DNA of 64,000 bases from Actinomycetes bacterium (GCA_025359865.1 JANYDH010000208.1:1-64000), one strand, 5' to 3'; positions 17,600-25,894 are shown, counted from the stretch's first letter. Notes: a model not told the origin generated them from the letters alone. Numbers and translations: made by a program.

Positions 17600-19984
17600 G
17601 TGACGGGGTGCGAGCCTTCTAGTGTGGCCGTGTGCCTGGTCGTGCCGAATGGTACGTATCAGCCGGCGCCCCTGGCCGCCGCTATTCGCCGCCATCACCC
17701 TGATTGGGACGTGTGCGCGATCTGGTGCGGCGACCCCCAACTGCGCCCGCACCTGGACAGCCGCGACGTTGTCAGCTGGCGCGACGACGGGCATCCGGGC
17801 CCGGTCTCCGGTCCCGGCCCTCTGTCCGGCTGGGAGCAGGTGCTCGTCCGTGACGATGTGCGCGTGGCGGAGTGGCGGCGGGCGTTGGCGGTGGCCGACG
17901 AGATGCTGTTGGGTGATGTCGGGCATGTGATCGTCCTCTGGGTCGGTGCTGTTGCGGTACTCGACCGGTTGGATGCGTTGATCGATGGTGCGGGTGGCGC
18001 TGATGATCCGCCGCTGACGGTCGTTCCCCTCGTGACAGGCCCGTTGCCGGACGACGAGCTGTCCCCGTCACCGAGCGATCTCGATGATGCCGGACGATTC
18101 ACCACCGATGTCCTCGTCGTTCACCGTGGGGGACGGGCCGCACTGCGGTTGCTCGCGGCCGAGTTGGCGACCGGCGCGGACGTCCCGGTCGGTCGTGTAC
18201 TGGAGACGGTGGTCGCAGCAGTCGGAGCGCGCGAGTTGGTGGACGAGCGGATCGGGGTCGGTGTGTGGCGGTGGGGTAGCGATGCGCCCGCGTTGCTGGA
18301 TCTGCCCGGCTTCGATGTGGACGAACCGTGGGTGCTGGCCCCGACGATGGAAGGCATCGGTCGCATTGCGGTCGTGGGGAATCACGCGATCACCGCTGCA
18401 CTCGCGCGGGCGGCTCCACAGCTTGCGGGCGAACGACTGCCGCTCACCTTGCCGGGAGGTGTCGTCGTCGACCGCACCGTGCGTGCCGTCGTACGCGCGG
18501 CTGACTCGACGTGGGGGGGTCCGGCAACCCGGATTCCGGTTCCGGCTCCGTGGTCGGATGCCCCCACCTTCCGGCGGTGGCTGAGCATTCGGTTCTGGGC
18601 TTCGCTGCGGGCCTGGCGTCACGACCTGTCCGAGACGTTTGCCGACCCGGTTGGTGCCGATGCCGGTGCCTTCCTGAAGTGGGCGCGTCGCAGCTATGTG
18701 GATGATCTCGACATGTCGCCGCTGATTTCGGTCGAGGGCCTCAGCGAGGCCGGCCCGGGCATCGACCACGACATCAACGGCTTCGATCAACCACTGATCA
18801 TCGATCCCGTTCGAGCCATTTCCCGTACGACGCCGAAGATCCGCCCGGAGCAGCCGTGGGACGTTGCGCCATCGGTACAGTCGGGCGGGCTGAACCTTGT
18901 CGGCTACCTCACTCGCGAGGCCAGTCTTGGTGATGTCGCCCGACGCCTCGGCGCTGCGGTGTCGGCTGCTGGATTGTCGACGTCGTGGGTCGCCTACCAC
19001 CGCTCGGCCAGTCCCGAACTGCCGGACGCTCCGCCCGTCGACCAACGGGTAGCGTTCGACACCACCCTCGCCGTGGTGACCGCCGATCAGTTCCCGCTCC
19101 TCCACGGTGATCACCCCGAGTTGTTCCAGGCCACGCAGCGGATGATCGGCTACTGGTTCTGGGAGCTCGAGCACATCCCCAAGGCGATGCGCGACGCAAC
19201 AGCGCTGGTCGACGAGATCTGGGCAGGGTCACGGTTCGTTGCCGACGCGTTCGCTGCGGTCACCCACAAGCCGGTCCGGTATGTGCCGATCCCGGTGCCG
19301 GCGCCGGTTCGCTCGATGCGCACCCGAGCCGAGTTCTCGCCGCTCGCCGATGTCGGGAACCGGTTCGTGTTTCTCGTCGTGTTCGACCATCTCAGCATCA
19401 CCGAGAGGAAGAACCCGATCGGCGCGATCCGGGCGTTCCGTGAGGCGTTTTCGCCCGGCGAAGGGCCGGTGTTGCTGGTGAAGTCGATGAATGCCGGTCT
19501 TCGCTGGCGTCAGCATCAAGCCGTGCTCGCCGCCGCTGGTGACCGCACCGACAGCGACATCCGGTTCTGGGACGAGCATCTCGACCGCTCCGACCAGATG
19601 GCGCTGGTGGCCACGGCCGACGGCCTGGTTTCGTTGCATCGCAGCGAGGGCCTCGGCCTACATCTCGCGGAAGCGATGTGGTTGGGCACGCCGACCATTG
19701 CAACCCGCTACTCCGGCAATGTCGACTTCATGGACGACTCGTGTGCGCTGTTGGTCGATGCCGGCAGGGTGAACGTCGGCAGGGGAGGCCAGGGTGTGTA
19801 CCCACCCGATGCGCTGTGGGCCGATCCCGACCTTGCCCAGGCAGCGTCAGCCATGGAACGCCTGGTCAGTGACCCTGCATTGGCCAGTCGATTGGCGTTA
19901 GCTGGTCAGGAACGTATGCAAGCACAGCCGAGCCTGGCCGAAACCGGACGGGTCATTGCCGACATCCTCGACGCATGCCCATAG
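17600..19984 (+). CDS. Large glycosyltransferase with C-terminal GT4 domain
   Basis: 794 residues from GTG 17600, chosen because GAGGAG (17588-17593) lies six bases upstream; in-frame GTG 17567 is the alternative. Residues ~5-290 form a divergent GT-A-like N-terminal domain (SVAVCLVVPNGTYQPAPLAAAIRRH). The C-terminal ~370 residues are GT-B: LNLVGYLTREASLGDVARRLGAAV, FLVVFDHLSITERKNPIGAIRAFREAF, and the donor block LHRSEGLGLHLAEAMWLGTPTIATRYSG. Divergent from the coiled-coil/fusion-GT pair. No signal peptide. Length and order match other large glycan-processing GT4 proteins, but the substrate is unknown. Confidence 0.8.
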   Translation: MTGCEPSSVAVCLVVPNGTYQPAPLAAAIRRHHPDWDVCAIWCGDPQLRPHLDSRDVVSWRDDGHPGPVSGPGPLSGWEQVLVRDDVRVAEWRRALAVADEMLLGDVGHVIVLWVGAVAVLDRLDALIDGAGGADDPPLTVVPLVTGPLPDDELSPSPSDLDDAGRFTTDVLVVHRGGRAALRLLAAELATGADVPVGRVLETVVAAVGARELVDERIGVGVWRWGSDAPALLDLPGFDVDEPWVLAPTMEGIGRIAVVGNHAITAALARAAPQLAGERLPLTLPGGVVVDRTVRAVVRAADSTWGGPATRIPVPAPWSDAPTFRRWLSIRFWASLRAWRHDLSETFADPVGADAGAFLKWARRSYVDDLDMSPLISVEGLSEAGPGIDHDINGFDQPLIIDPVRAISRTTPKIRPEQPWDVAPSVQSGGLNLVGYLTREASLGDVARRLGAAVSAAGLSTSWVAYHRSASPELPDAPPVDQRVAFDTTLAVVTADQFPLLHGDHPELFQATQRMIGYWFWELEHIPKAMRDATALVDEIWAGSRFVADAFAAVTHKPVRYVPIPVPAPVRSMRTRAEFSPLADVGNRFVFLVVFDHLSITERKNPIGAIRAFREAFSPGEGPVLLVKSMNAGLRWRQHQAVLAAAGDRTDSDIRFWDEHLDRSDQMALVATADGLVSLHRSEGLGLHLAEAMWLGTPTIATRYSGNVDFMDDSCALLVDAGRVNVGRGGQGVYPPDALWADPDLAQAASAMERLVSDPALASRLALAGQERMQAQPSLAETGRVIADILDACP

Positions 19985-20361
19985 CGACGTTCGATTCCGT
20001 CGAGATCCGCTACGAGATCATCGCACACGGAGGACCGTGGGTCGCAGCGATCTCGAGTGCCCGATCACCGTTGGAGGACGTAGAAGTCCTTGCACGGAGT
20101 GTCGCTTCCTACGGGTACAGGGTTCTCGTCCATGATCGGCGCAACTGTGGCCGATCGTCGCTGATGTTCGACACGTTCGACCCGGACGAGAACGTCTGGG
20201 CCGACGACCTCAGCCGGTTACTGGACTGCCTCGGCATCAGCCGGGCCGTGGTCGTCGGCTATTCGCGAGGCGCGCGGGTGGCGGTCCGTTTCGCGCTACG
20301 CCATCCCGACCGGACCCGAGCCCTGTTGCTGTGGGGGATCAGCGGGGTCCTTGACCGCTAG
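19975..20361 (+). pseudogene. Truncated alpha/beta hydrolase
   Basis: 128 residues matching only the N-terminal half of an alpha/beta hydrolase: HDRRNCGRSS and the nucleophile elbow GYSRGARVA (catalytic Ser). The sequence stops at VLDR-TAG, before the acid and histidine of the triad, whereas family members are usually 250-290 residues. The ATG overlaps the end of the large glycosyltransferase. Likely a 3'-deleted remnant at the edge of the accessory region. A stable half-protein cannot be excluded. Confidence 0.65.
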
Positions 20362-20428
20362 CCCAACCGGGTGCGTCAGCCGGGTTGTCAACCCAACCGA
20401 CGACAACTAGAGTTGTCGCTGTGGGATC

Positions 20429-20542
20429 TTGCCGAGCGCTCGCAAGCACGGCATCTCCGACGACGACTACGTGATCCACGCCATGCCAGCCCGCACCAAG
20501 TACGTGAAGATGATCAAGCCGAAACGAGGAGGCCAGCCATGA
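20429..20542 (+). pseudogene. Internally deleted toxin remnant
   Basis: A short frame from TTG 20429 reads LPSARKHGISDDDYVIHAMPARTKYVKMI and ends in ATGA overlap with the next gene. In the actinobacterial toxin family I recognise here, an N-terminal KHGI-x-D-x-D block and a C-terminal VIHAMP-x-R-x-K block are separated by about 40-50 residues. Here the two are joined directly, so the toxin core seems deleted in frame. The family identity is from memory of the motif and moderately certain. Confidence 0.5.
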
Positions 20543-20820
20543 AAGCCAAGAAGCACCCACGGGACCTCAGCGACGCCGACGTCGAGGCCATCGTCTCTGC
20601 CTTCGATGACAACGCCGACGCGGCCTACTCCGTCACCGACTCGGCCACGCTCGCCGAGCTACGTGCAGCTGCGTCGGCTCGGCGGGAAGCAGAGGGCCGG
20701 ATTGAGGACGCTGCCCTCGCCGCTCACAGTGCCGGCCTGTCCTGGGGTGTGATCGGCGCCCAGCTCGGTATGACCCGTCAAGGCGCACGCCAGCGCTTCG
20801 AACGCCTCATCGACCACTGA
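20539..20820 (+). CDS. Putative HTH antitoxin
   Basis: 93 residues starting at ATG 20539 after GAGGAGG (20526-20532). The C-terminal third, AHSAGLSWGVIGAQLGMTRQGARQRFERL, is a helix-turn-helix like those of antitoxin or regulator genes that follow the KHGI...VIHAMP toxin family. The N-terminal half is acidic and Ala-rich. It overlaps the deleted toxin remnant by 4 nt, consistent with the second gene of a former toxin-antitoxin pair. It now has no intact partner nearby. Confidence 0.65.
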   Translation: MKAKKHPRDLSDADVEAIVSAFDDNADAAYSVTDSATLAELRAAASARREAEGRIEDAALAAHSAGLSWGVIGAQLGMTRQGARQRFERLIDH

Positions 20821-20835
20821 CCACTCTCAATCCAT

Positions 20836-20887
20836 CGTTCTCATCACGAATAGAACGTGACGTGCCGTTCACCTCGTGATGAGAACG
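20836..20887. repeat. Palindromic element family 2, copy 2
   Basis: Perfect 14-bp arms CGTTCTCATCACGA and TCGTGATGAGAACG with a 24-base centre very like copy 1 at 15177. The stop codon of the leftward remnant 20844-21446 lies inside the left arm, and the rightward antitoxin gene ends 16 bases before it, so it sits between convergent genes. Confidence 0.8.
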
Positions 20888-21446
20888 CAAGATCGCAAGC
20901 GCGACCGTGGTGCAAGGTGGCGCGTGCTCCCGGCTGTTTCACGATGCCTTGGACGAAGCGGGGGCCGAGGCCATCGCATAGTTTGCTGAGCCATCTGAAT
21001 GTGCGGGCACCGATGTTGCTGGACGCCTTCACCTCGATGCCAACGATCCGGCCGTCGGGGTGTTCGAGCAGGATGTCGACCTCAGGCCCTGTCCGGTCGC
21101 GGTAGTGAAAGATCCGGACCCGCTGGTCATTCCAGCCGATTTGCCCACCGGCTGGTTCTGGCCGACGGGTCGGGTGCATGCTTTCTGGCGAGATGTTGAC
21201 CTGATGCGCAGCGAGTCCGCTGTCGAGAACAACGATCTTGGGTCGGGCGGTCACCCGCTGGGTGAGATTGGTCGACCACGCTGGAACGAGCCACATCAGG
21301 TAGAGGGTCTCCAACAGATCGAGATACGGAGGCAGTGTGCGGGCCGGATATCCGCCGTCGGCTGACACGTCCGCCACGTTCAATTCGCTGGCGTTGCGGG
21401 CCGCCAGGAGCGAGACGAGCCGGCCAAGATCTCCGAGCCGTTGCAA
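20844..21446 (-). pseudogene. DUF4143 C-terminal remnant of an AAA-type ATPase
   Basis: 200 residues resembling only the DUF4143 half of a ~400-residue AAA ATPase: YPARTLPPYLDLLETLYLMWLVPAWS, RPKIVVLDSGLAAHQV, then HYRDRTGPEVDILLEHPDGRIVGIEVKAS, a nuclease-like D-E-K core. The Walker motifs of the N-terminal half are missing. The usual ELARQ-type helix block between SGLAAHQV and the nuclease core is replaced by an unrelated Pro/Arg-rich stretch, so there is also an internal lesion. It ends inside a palindromic element. Probably a non-functional relic. Confidence 0.6.
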
Positions 21447-21970
21447 TGTGTTGACGTCGGCGGCGTCGCGCGATCACGCGTGTCTCAGCGTGTCTCAGCG
21501 TGTCGTTTGAGAGGAAGCTCTCGTATGTCGATGCGCGACGGGTAGCGACCTTCGCTGATCCGCAGCTATTTGATCGCCGATTCGCATCTTCGGGTCCGCT
21601 GATTCGCAACACACTCGTAAGACGTCCTTCCCCAGCCGCCTCGGTGGCTCGTAGCGCGATGTCAGGCATCGGCGTGGTGGTCCACGCTCGCCGGGAAGGT
21701 CCAACGGCGGTCTCCTTGCGGTGCCCGAACCATGTGGCGAAGCGTTCCCGCAGGGCATCGGAACCGAGCATGCGGCCACCAAAGTCCTGTATGAGTTCCA
21801 CGGCGAAGCCCGCCGCCGCGCCCAAAGCCTCGACATCAAGCACGACGGAGACGTGTCGCCTCCACGCAGAGGCTCGGCCAGAAGTCGGCACCTTGCCTGA
21901 GAGACACCGGACGGTTGTAAGCGACTCTTTTGCAGCCCCCGGGGTGCCTCGGCTCCAGTGACGCTGTCAG
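21447..21970. other. Decayed region without a clear gene
   Basis: About 520 bases. A tandem TGTCTCAGCG motif (21480-21505) is present. A leftward open frame (21127-21891) contains LDVEALGAAAGFAVELIQDFGG, which has protein-like character, but it runs antisense to the remnant above and I recognise no family. I regard the stretch as degraded mobile or toxin-antitoxin DNA. Confidence 0.4.
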
Positions 21971-22213
21971 GTGCGTTATACGTTCGCTCTGACGGTGCTC
22001 AAGCTCACAGCGATCGGAAACTCGACCGGCCTGATCCTGCCGAAGGAACTGCTCGAACGGCTTCGGGTCGGCCGCGGCGATTCGCTGAACGTCGTTGAGA
22101 CTCTGACCGGTATCTCGTCGTTGCCGTTCGACCCGGAGTTCGATCGTCGGATGGATCTGGCCGAGCGTGTGATGCGGGAGGATCTTGACGTGTTAGGACG
22201 ACTCGCCCAGTGA
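21971..22213 (+). CDS. AbrB/MazE-type antitoxin
   Basis: 80 residues with the SpoVT-AbrB swapped-hairpin signature LKLTAIGNSTGLILPKELLERLRVGRGDSLNV, followed by the PFDPEFDRRMDLAERVMREDLDVLGRLA tail of antitoxins paired with Doc toxins. The start is GTG 21971, or GTG 21995, which gives the family's usual VLKLTAIGNS beginning. It overlaps the truncated toxin gene by 4 nt (GTGA). It would bind its own promoter; no partner toxin remains intact. Confidence 0.8.
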   Translation: MRYTFALTVLKLTAIGNSTGLILPKELLERLRVGRGDSLNVVETLTGISSLPFDPEFDRRMDLAERVMREDLDVLGRLAQ

Positions 22214-22308
22214 CCGGCGAACTCCAAGGGTTGACGCTCGCTGATCTCATCGCGATTCACGCTCGACAGTTCGCTCGTGTCTGGTCTGTGAGTTTCGGTG
22301 CTGGCTGA
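22210..22308 (+). pseudogene. 5' remnant of a Doc/Fic-type toxin
   Basis: From GTG 22210 the frame reads VTGELQGLTLADLIAIHARQFARVW and ends after 32 residues. The piece LxxADLxAIHxxQ is the characteristic beginning of Doc toxins, normally ~125 residues with an HPFxxGNKR active site. That active site is absent, so the toxin was truncated shortly after its first helix. Confidence 0.6.
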
Positions 22309-22382
22309 GCCGCCGGAATCTCACGAAGCGCGAGGCGATGTGGCCCGCTCGACACGTCGTTCGTTGGGGAGGCGTCGCATAA

Positions 22383-22398
22383 TGATACGCTGGTATCA
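22383..22398. promoter_or_regulatory. Candidate operator upstream of the ParD-like/zeta pair
   Basis: TGATAC-GCTG-GTATCA is a perfect 6-bp inverted repeat 44 bases before the antitoxin ATG, overlapping a CATAAT sequence that could be a -10 box. This spacing and symmetry fit an autoregulatory antitoxin operator. Confidence 0.45.
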
Positions 22399-22441
22399 GT
22401 TTGAGACGCCCATGGTGGGTGATGTCCAGGAGGTACATGAG

Positions 22442-22816
22442 ATGATCGCCGACAAGCCAACCCGGGTCGCCGTCGACTTGCTCGAGTCCGCAGCAGTCGA
22501 AGGGGTCCGTCAAAGCCGTTCAGCCAAGCAGCAACTCGACCACTGGGCGCGTGTCGGGCGGGCTGTGTCGATGCGTGAGACCGCATCCCGGATGCGTATC
22601 GAAGCGGTACTCGGTGCGACGATGACCCTCGCCCAGCTCACCACCGAAGAACGTGTCGTCGCCAACGCCGAACTCGACGCGTCCATCCAAGAACGGGCGC
22701 GGTCCATCTCGTTCGGGGCTCGCCTGGCGGCGCAAGGGATCACGACCGTCTCGCTCGACGATGACGGCAACCTCATCGAACACCGACCCGACGGAACCCG
22801 AGTTCCCATCGGATGA
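22442..22816 (+). CDS. ParD-like antitoxin
   Basis: 124 residues from ATG 22442, preceded by AGGAGG (22428-22433) eight bases upstream. KPTRVAVDLLESAAVEGVRQSRSAKQQLDHWARVGRAV matches the ParD-like antitoxin family found upstream of zeta-type toxins. The C-terminal ERARSISFGARLAAQGITTVSLDDDGNLIEHRPDG is the toxin-interacting region. It overlaps the zeta gene by 4 nt, and TGATAC/GTATCA upstream may be its operator. With the toxin intact, this is one of two complete modules in the region. Confidence 0.78.
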   Translation: MIADKPTRVAVDLLESAAVEGVRQSRSAKQQLDHWARVGRAVSMRETASRMRIEAVLGATMTLAQLTTEERVVANAELDASIQERARSISFGARLAAQGITTVSLDDDGNLIEHRPDGTRVPIG

Positions 22817-23388
22817 GCCGCCTCGACCTCGTCGTCGGCCCGAACGGTGCAGGCAAGACCACGTTTGTACAACTGGTCATCGCGCCGACCTTACCGAAGT
22901 CGGTGTTCGTCAACGCTGACGTGATCGCCGCCGAACGATGGCCACACGACCCGGCCGGGAACGCGTATCAAGCCGCCACAATCGCTGAGAGCACGCGGCT
23001 GCGTCTCATCGAGCGTGGAATCCCACTGATTGCCGAGACGGTGTTCTCCCACGAATCGAAGCTCGACCTGATCCGAGCAGCGATCACCGCTGGTTTCGAA
23101 GTCGCGCTGCACGTCGTGATGGTCCCTGAGGAGTTGGCGGTTCGACGTGTCGGGTACCGCGTCGCCGCCGGCGGTCACGATGTTCCCGTCGACAAAATTC
23201 GATCGCGTCATCAGCGGCTGTGGCGACTGATCGTCGAGGGGGTCACACTGTCCAGCACTGCCACATTCTGGGACAACTCAGCGTTCGATGGCCCCCAGAT
23301 CGTCGCACTTTTCGTCGGAGGGTTCCCGGTCGGTTCTCCAGCGTGGCCGGGTTGGACCCCGACCGTACTGACGGGCCACCGCTGGTAG
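22813..23388 (+). CDS. Zeta toxin-like P-loop kinase
   Basis: 191 residues with a Walker A GPNGAGKT at residues 9-16 and the zeta-family blocks NADVIAAERWP, AGNAYQAA and IAETVFSHESKLDLI. Zeta kinases phosphorylate UDP-N-acetylglucosamine (or other small molecules), blocking wall synthesis. This shorter group is usually annotated as zeta-toxin family ATPase. Full length for the subgroup, coupled to the ParD-like antitoxin by ATGA overlap. The UDP-sugar target is notable beside a polysaccharide cluster, but that connection is speculation. Confidence 0.78.
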   Translation: MSRLDLVVGPNGAGKTTFVQLVIAPTLPKSVFVNADVIAAERWPHDPAGNAYQAATIAESTRLRLIERGIPLIAETVFSHESKLDLIRAAITAGFEVALHVVMVPEELAVRRVGYRVAAGGHDVPVDKIRSRHQRLWRLIVEGVTLSSTATFWDNSAFDGPQIVALFVGGFPVGSPAWPGWTPTVLTGHRW

Positions 23389-23442
23389 CTCTGACGACCA
23401 TTTCCATCGCTGTCTGTGCATGTTCGGTACGGTGGTGGCGTG

Positions 23443-23715
23443 ATGAGTCGATGGCGGGCGTGGGTGCGGTGGATCGTGTCAGGTCGGGCGGACACAGCAG
23501 TAGCCCTCGATGCGCTGTCTGCAGATCTGCGCGCCCTGCAGCAGCAAGTCGCCGCGCTCCAACGGCATCTTCACGAACTGGACGCCGACCATCGGGCCGT
23601 CGGTGACCGGCAACTCGACGAGTTCGACCGCGTTCGTCTGGCAGTTTCGTCGGTTGCCGATGACCTTTCGACGCGGATCGCGGCACTGCACGAACGACTC
23701 GACTCGTCGTCATGA
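23443..23715 (+). CDS. Small coiled-coil protein, GT-associated
   Basis: 90 residues from ATG 23443 (GTG three bases earlier is also possible). A short basic/aromatic N-terminus (MSRWRAWVRWIVSGRAD) could sit on the membrane surface. It is followed by heptads ALSADLRALQQQVAALQRHLHELD that predict a coiled coil. It overlaps the next coiled-coil gene by 4 nt and both precede a GT2 gene. Codon use is like the polysaccharide genes, not like the toxin-antitoxin genes just upstream. Confidence 0.65.
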   Translation: MSRWRAWVRWIVSGRADTAVALDALSADLRALQQQVAALQRHLHELDADHRAVGDRQLDEFDRVRLAVSSVADDLSTRIAALHERLDSSS

Positions 23716-24053
23716 ACGACGTGCCCGTCGACCTGCCCGTCGACCTGCCCGTCGAAGCGCCAAACGAATCGCCAGTCGAATCGCCCGATGCCCGCCTGGC
23801 AAGTTGGGCCGAGCGTGACGCGGTGATCGGTCTGGCGGCCGAGGCCGATCAGCTCAGGTCCCAACTGGTCGAACGCGACAGAGAACTGGTCAACCTGCGT
23901 GAACGGGCCGAGCGACTTGCGCAACGCGTCGCACAGTTGACTCTGGAACGCGACCGGCTCGATCAATATGCTCAACAGTTGCAGCGGCCGTCATTCGCCG
24001 GACGGGTGTATCGCAAACTGCGGCGCATCGTCAGTCGCGTGCTCAAGGGCTGA
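23712..24053 (+). CDS. Small coiled-coil protein with basic tail, GT-associated
   Basis: 113 residues. A 12-bp tandem repeat near the start encodes VDLPVDLPV. Residues ~40-95 are heptads (LRSQLVERDRELVNLRERAERLAQRV). The end, FAGRVYRKLRRIVSRVLKG, is the basic tail seen in its relatives at 7880, 17227 and 37690. It lies four bases before the GT2 gene, with an ATGA overlap from the preceding coiled-coil gene. Confidence 0.7.
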   Translation: MNDVPVDLPVDLPVEAPNESPVESPDARLASWAERDAVIGLAAEADQLRSQLVERDRELVNLRERAERLAQRVAQLTLERDRLDQYAQQLQRPSFAGRVYRKLRRIVSRVLKG

Positions 24054-24057
24054 CACC

Positions 24058-24897
24058 ATGGCAACGCCGGGGAGCAACCCGACCGTCAGCATCATCATTC
24101 CGAGCATCGGCAGTACCGGTGTGGTCCACGGTGTAGAGCGGGTGTTCGTCGTCGAAGCGGTCCGGTCCGTGCTCTCCACCGCCGCTGTGCCATTGGAGAT
24201 CCAAATCGTTGCCGGACGAGAGATGCCCGAGGCCGTAGTCGACGAACTGGTGGCGCTAGGTCCACACGGAGTAGTGCGGATCGTTCGCTATGAGGCGGAC
24301 TTCAACTTCTCGGCCACCGTCAACCTTGGCGCGGCTCACGCGGGTGGCGAATATCTATTGTTGCTGAACGACGACACCGAGGTGATCTCGCCGGACTGGC
24401 TGTCGCAACTACTCGAAGCTGGGGCCGCTGGTCCGATCGGTACGGTTGGCGAAATCGGTACGGCCGGTGAAATCGGTGCGGTTGGCGCCCGGCTTCTGTT
24501 CGAGGACGGCACGCTGCAGCACGCCGGGCATACGTATCGCACATCGCTCGACCATGTCGGATTCGGTCTCCCCGGCGACAGCGTCGGCCGCCACGGTGTG
24601 CTCGGCGTCCGTCGCCCGGTCGCCGGCGTCACCGCAGCCTGCATGCTCACCCCCGCCCGGGTCTTCGATGAGGTCGGTGGGTTCACCACACTCCTGCCCG
24701 GCAACTACAACGATGTCGACTACTGCATGAAGCTGCGCTACCTCGGCTACGAGGTGGTCTACGAGCCGCAGGCCGTGCTGTACCACTTCGAGTCGCAGTC
24801 CCGCGTGGCCGGCGTGCGGCCAGACGAGATCGCGCTCATCCAGCGACGCTGGCTCACCCGCCTCATCGACGATCCCTTCACCCCCTCCACCGTCTGA
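24058..24897 (+). CDS. Family 2 glycosyltransferase
   Basis: 279 residues from ATG 24058. TVSIIIPSIGSTG, FNFSATVNLGAAHAGGEYLLLLNDDTEV (D-x-D), GNYNDVDYCMKLRYLGYEVVYEPQAVLYHFES define a GT-A transferase of the GT2 rhamnosyl/galactofuranosyl type. An in-frame repeat (GTVGEIGTAGEIGAVG) between the acidic motif and ARLLFEDGTLQHAG lengthens one loop. It closes a three-gene unit with two coiled-coil genes. A hairpin element follows. Confidence 0.85.
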   Translation: MATPGSNPTVSIIIPSIGSTGVVHGVERVFVVEAVRSVLSTAAVPLEIQIVAGREMPEAVVDELVALGPHGVVRIVRYEADFNFSATVNLGAAHAGGEYLLLLNDDTEVISPDWLSQLLEAGAAGPIGTVGEIGTAGEIGAVGARLLFEDGTLQHAGHTYRTSLDHVGFGLPGDSVGRHGVLGVRRPVAGVTAACMLTPARVFDEVGGFTTLLPGNYNDVDYCMKLRYLGYEVVYEPQAVLYHFESQSRVAGVRPDEIALIQRRWLTRLIDDPFTPSTV

Positions 24898-24927
24898 CCA
24901 CTGCCGTGACGTCGCCCCCCGGCACCT

Positions 24928-24983
24928 CCTAGCGTTTGGTAGGTTCAGCCCCCTCTGGGGGGCTCGAGCTACCAAACGCTAGG
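24928..24983. repeat. SVW-stop hairpin element, copy 1
   Basis: Outer stem CCTAGCGTTTGGTAG / CTACCAAACGCTAGG (15 bp), an internal loop, then inner stem AGCCCCC/GGGGGCT with loop TCTG. It lies 30 bases after the GT2 stop and 65 before the AbrB gene. Further copies: 27281-27322, 33671-33720 and 34144-34191. Confidence 0.85.
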
Positions 24984-25048
24984 GTGCGGATGAGGCGCCG
25001 ACAAGGCAACCATGTCGGTTCGCCTTGTACTGCGTGTACCCTGTCGGG

Positions 25049-25291
25049 ATGGGTATCGCCGAGTTTCGAGTCTCCGAACGGGGCCAGATGGCACTCCCGG
25101 CCGAGGCTCGACGGCGCTGGAACCTTGTGGAGGGCGGCCGTGTCGAGATCGCCGACCTGGGCGATGCGCTGGTGATCGTTCCCGCTGGTCGAGGAGGCCT
25201 GCGCGCGTTGTTGAGTGCCGCGATCGATGAGGCCGGCGGCTACGCGGAACTCGCGCACCAGGCGACTGATGCGGAGCCCGATCTCGGTTGA
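25049..25291 (+). CDS. AbrB-family (VapB-like) antitoxin
   Basis: 80 residues from ATG 25049. MGIAEFRVSERGQMALPAEARRRWNLVEGGRVEIADLGDALVIVP is the AbrB/SpoVT fold with its characteristic S-x-x-GQ-x-x-LPAEARRRW block. The tail (GLRALLSAAIDEAGGYAELA) should bind the toxin. It overlaps the next gene at TTGA, the usual antitoxin-first order. No operator could be picked out with confidence. Confidence 0.78.
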   Translation: MGIAEFRVSERGQMALPAEARRRWNLVEGGRVEIADLGDALVIVPAGRGGLRALLSAAIDEAGGYAELAHQATDAEPDLG

Positions 25292-25734
25292 GCGCTGGTG
25301 ACTTGCTCATCGCCGACCACCTTCTGCTGAGGCTCCTGCTCGATGATGAGCCAGTCGATCTGCGCCAGCGCAATGGTCGGCTCGTGACGACCGGCCTGTG
25401 GTATCACCGACTCTGTCGGGCTCTGTCCATTTCGACGGTGAGCGGTGCGATGTCTCGCATGCTGGGTAGCGCTGATCCTATCCTCGGGGCGCGGGCCGTA
25501 GCCGCAATGACCGAGCTACCAGATGACATCGGGCTTGCTTCGCTCCGGGACCTTGCCTGGCCGATGGCACACCTGTTGGACGTCGGCGTGCGGCTCAATC
25601 TGATGTCGCTCGAAGCGCTTGCCGCAGCTGAATGGTATGACGCTGAGATCTGCCTCGCGGTGGCTGATGCCAACCCGCAACTGATCGCCGCTGCGTCGTT
25701 GCGGGGAGTTCCGCTCCGACTGGTCGTGCACTGA
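25288..25734 (+). CDS. PIN-like toxin partner (VapC-like)
   Basis: 148 residues from TTG 25288. It matches an actinobacterial family found beside AbrB antitoxins: SAGDLLIADHLLLRLLLDDEP, TTGLWYHRLCRAL, LPDDIGLASLRDLAWPMAHLLD and LNLMSLEALAAAEWYDAEICLAVAD. The acidic residues Asp10, Asp20 and the late E-x-x-D-A-E-I-C/D cluster are compatible with a PIN RNase site. Length and overlap indicate an intact module. Assignment to PIN is by family association, not by a complete textbook motif. Confidence 0.65.
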   Translation: MSAGDLLIADHLLLRLLLDDEPVDLRQRNGRLVTTGLWYHRLCRALSISTVSGAMSRMLGSADPILGARAVAAMTELPDDIGLASLRDLAWPMAHLLDVGVRLNLMSLEALAAAEWYDAEICLAVADANPQLIAAASLRGVPLRLVVH

Positions 25735-25894
25735 GACCTGCGCCAACTCATCCGATCGACAGTGAGCTGTGACAATGGCTACCGTCACACGGCACTCTTG
25801 TGCATCGAAGCGGACGAAGCGTGGACCTGCTGCTCGATGGCCTGGTCTTGACCCATCGGTTGATCGAGACCATCCATGTGGTCGTTGCGTCCCC

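Noticed and set aside
21500-21961. 153-codon rightward frame before the AbrB antitoxin
   Set aside because: Ser/Pro/Arg-rich with no recognisable family. The opposite strand has slightly more protein-like stretches, so I left the region unassigned.
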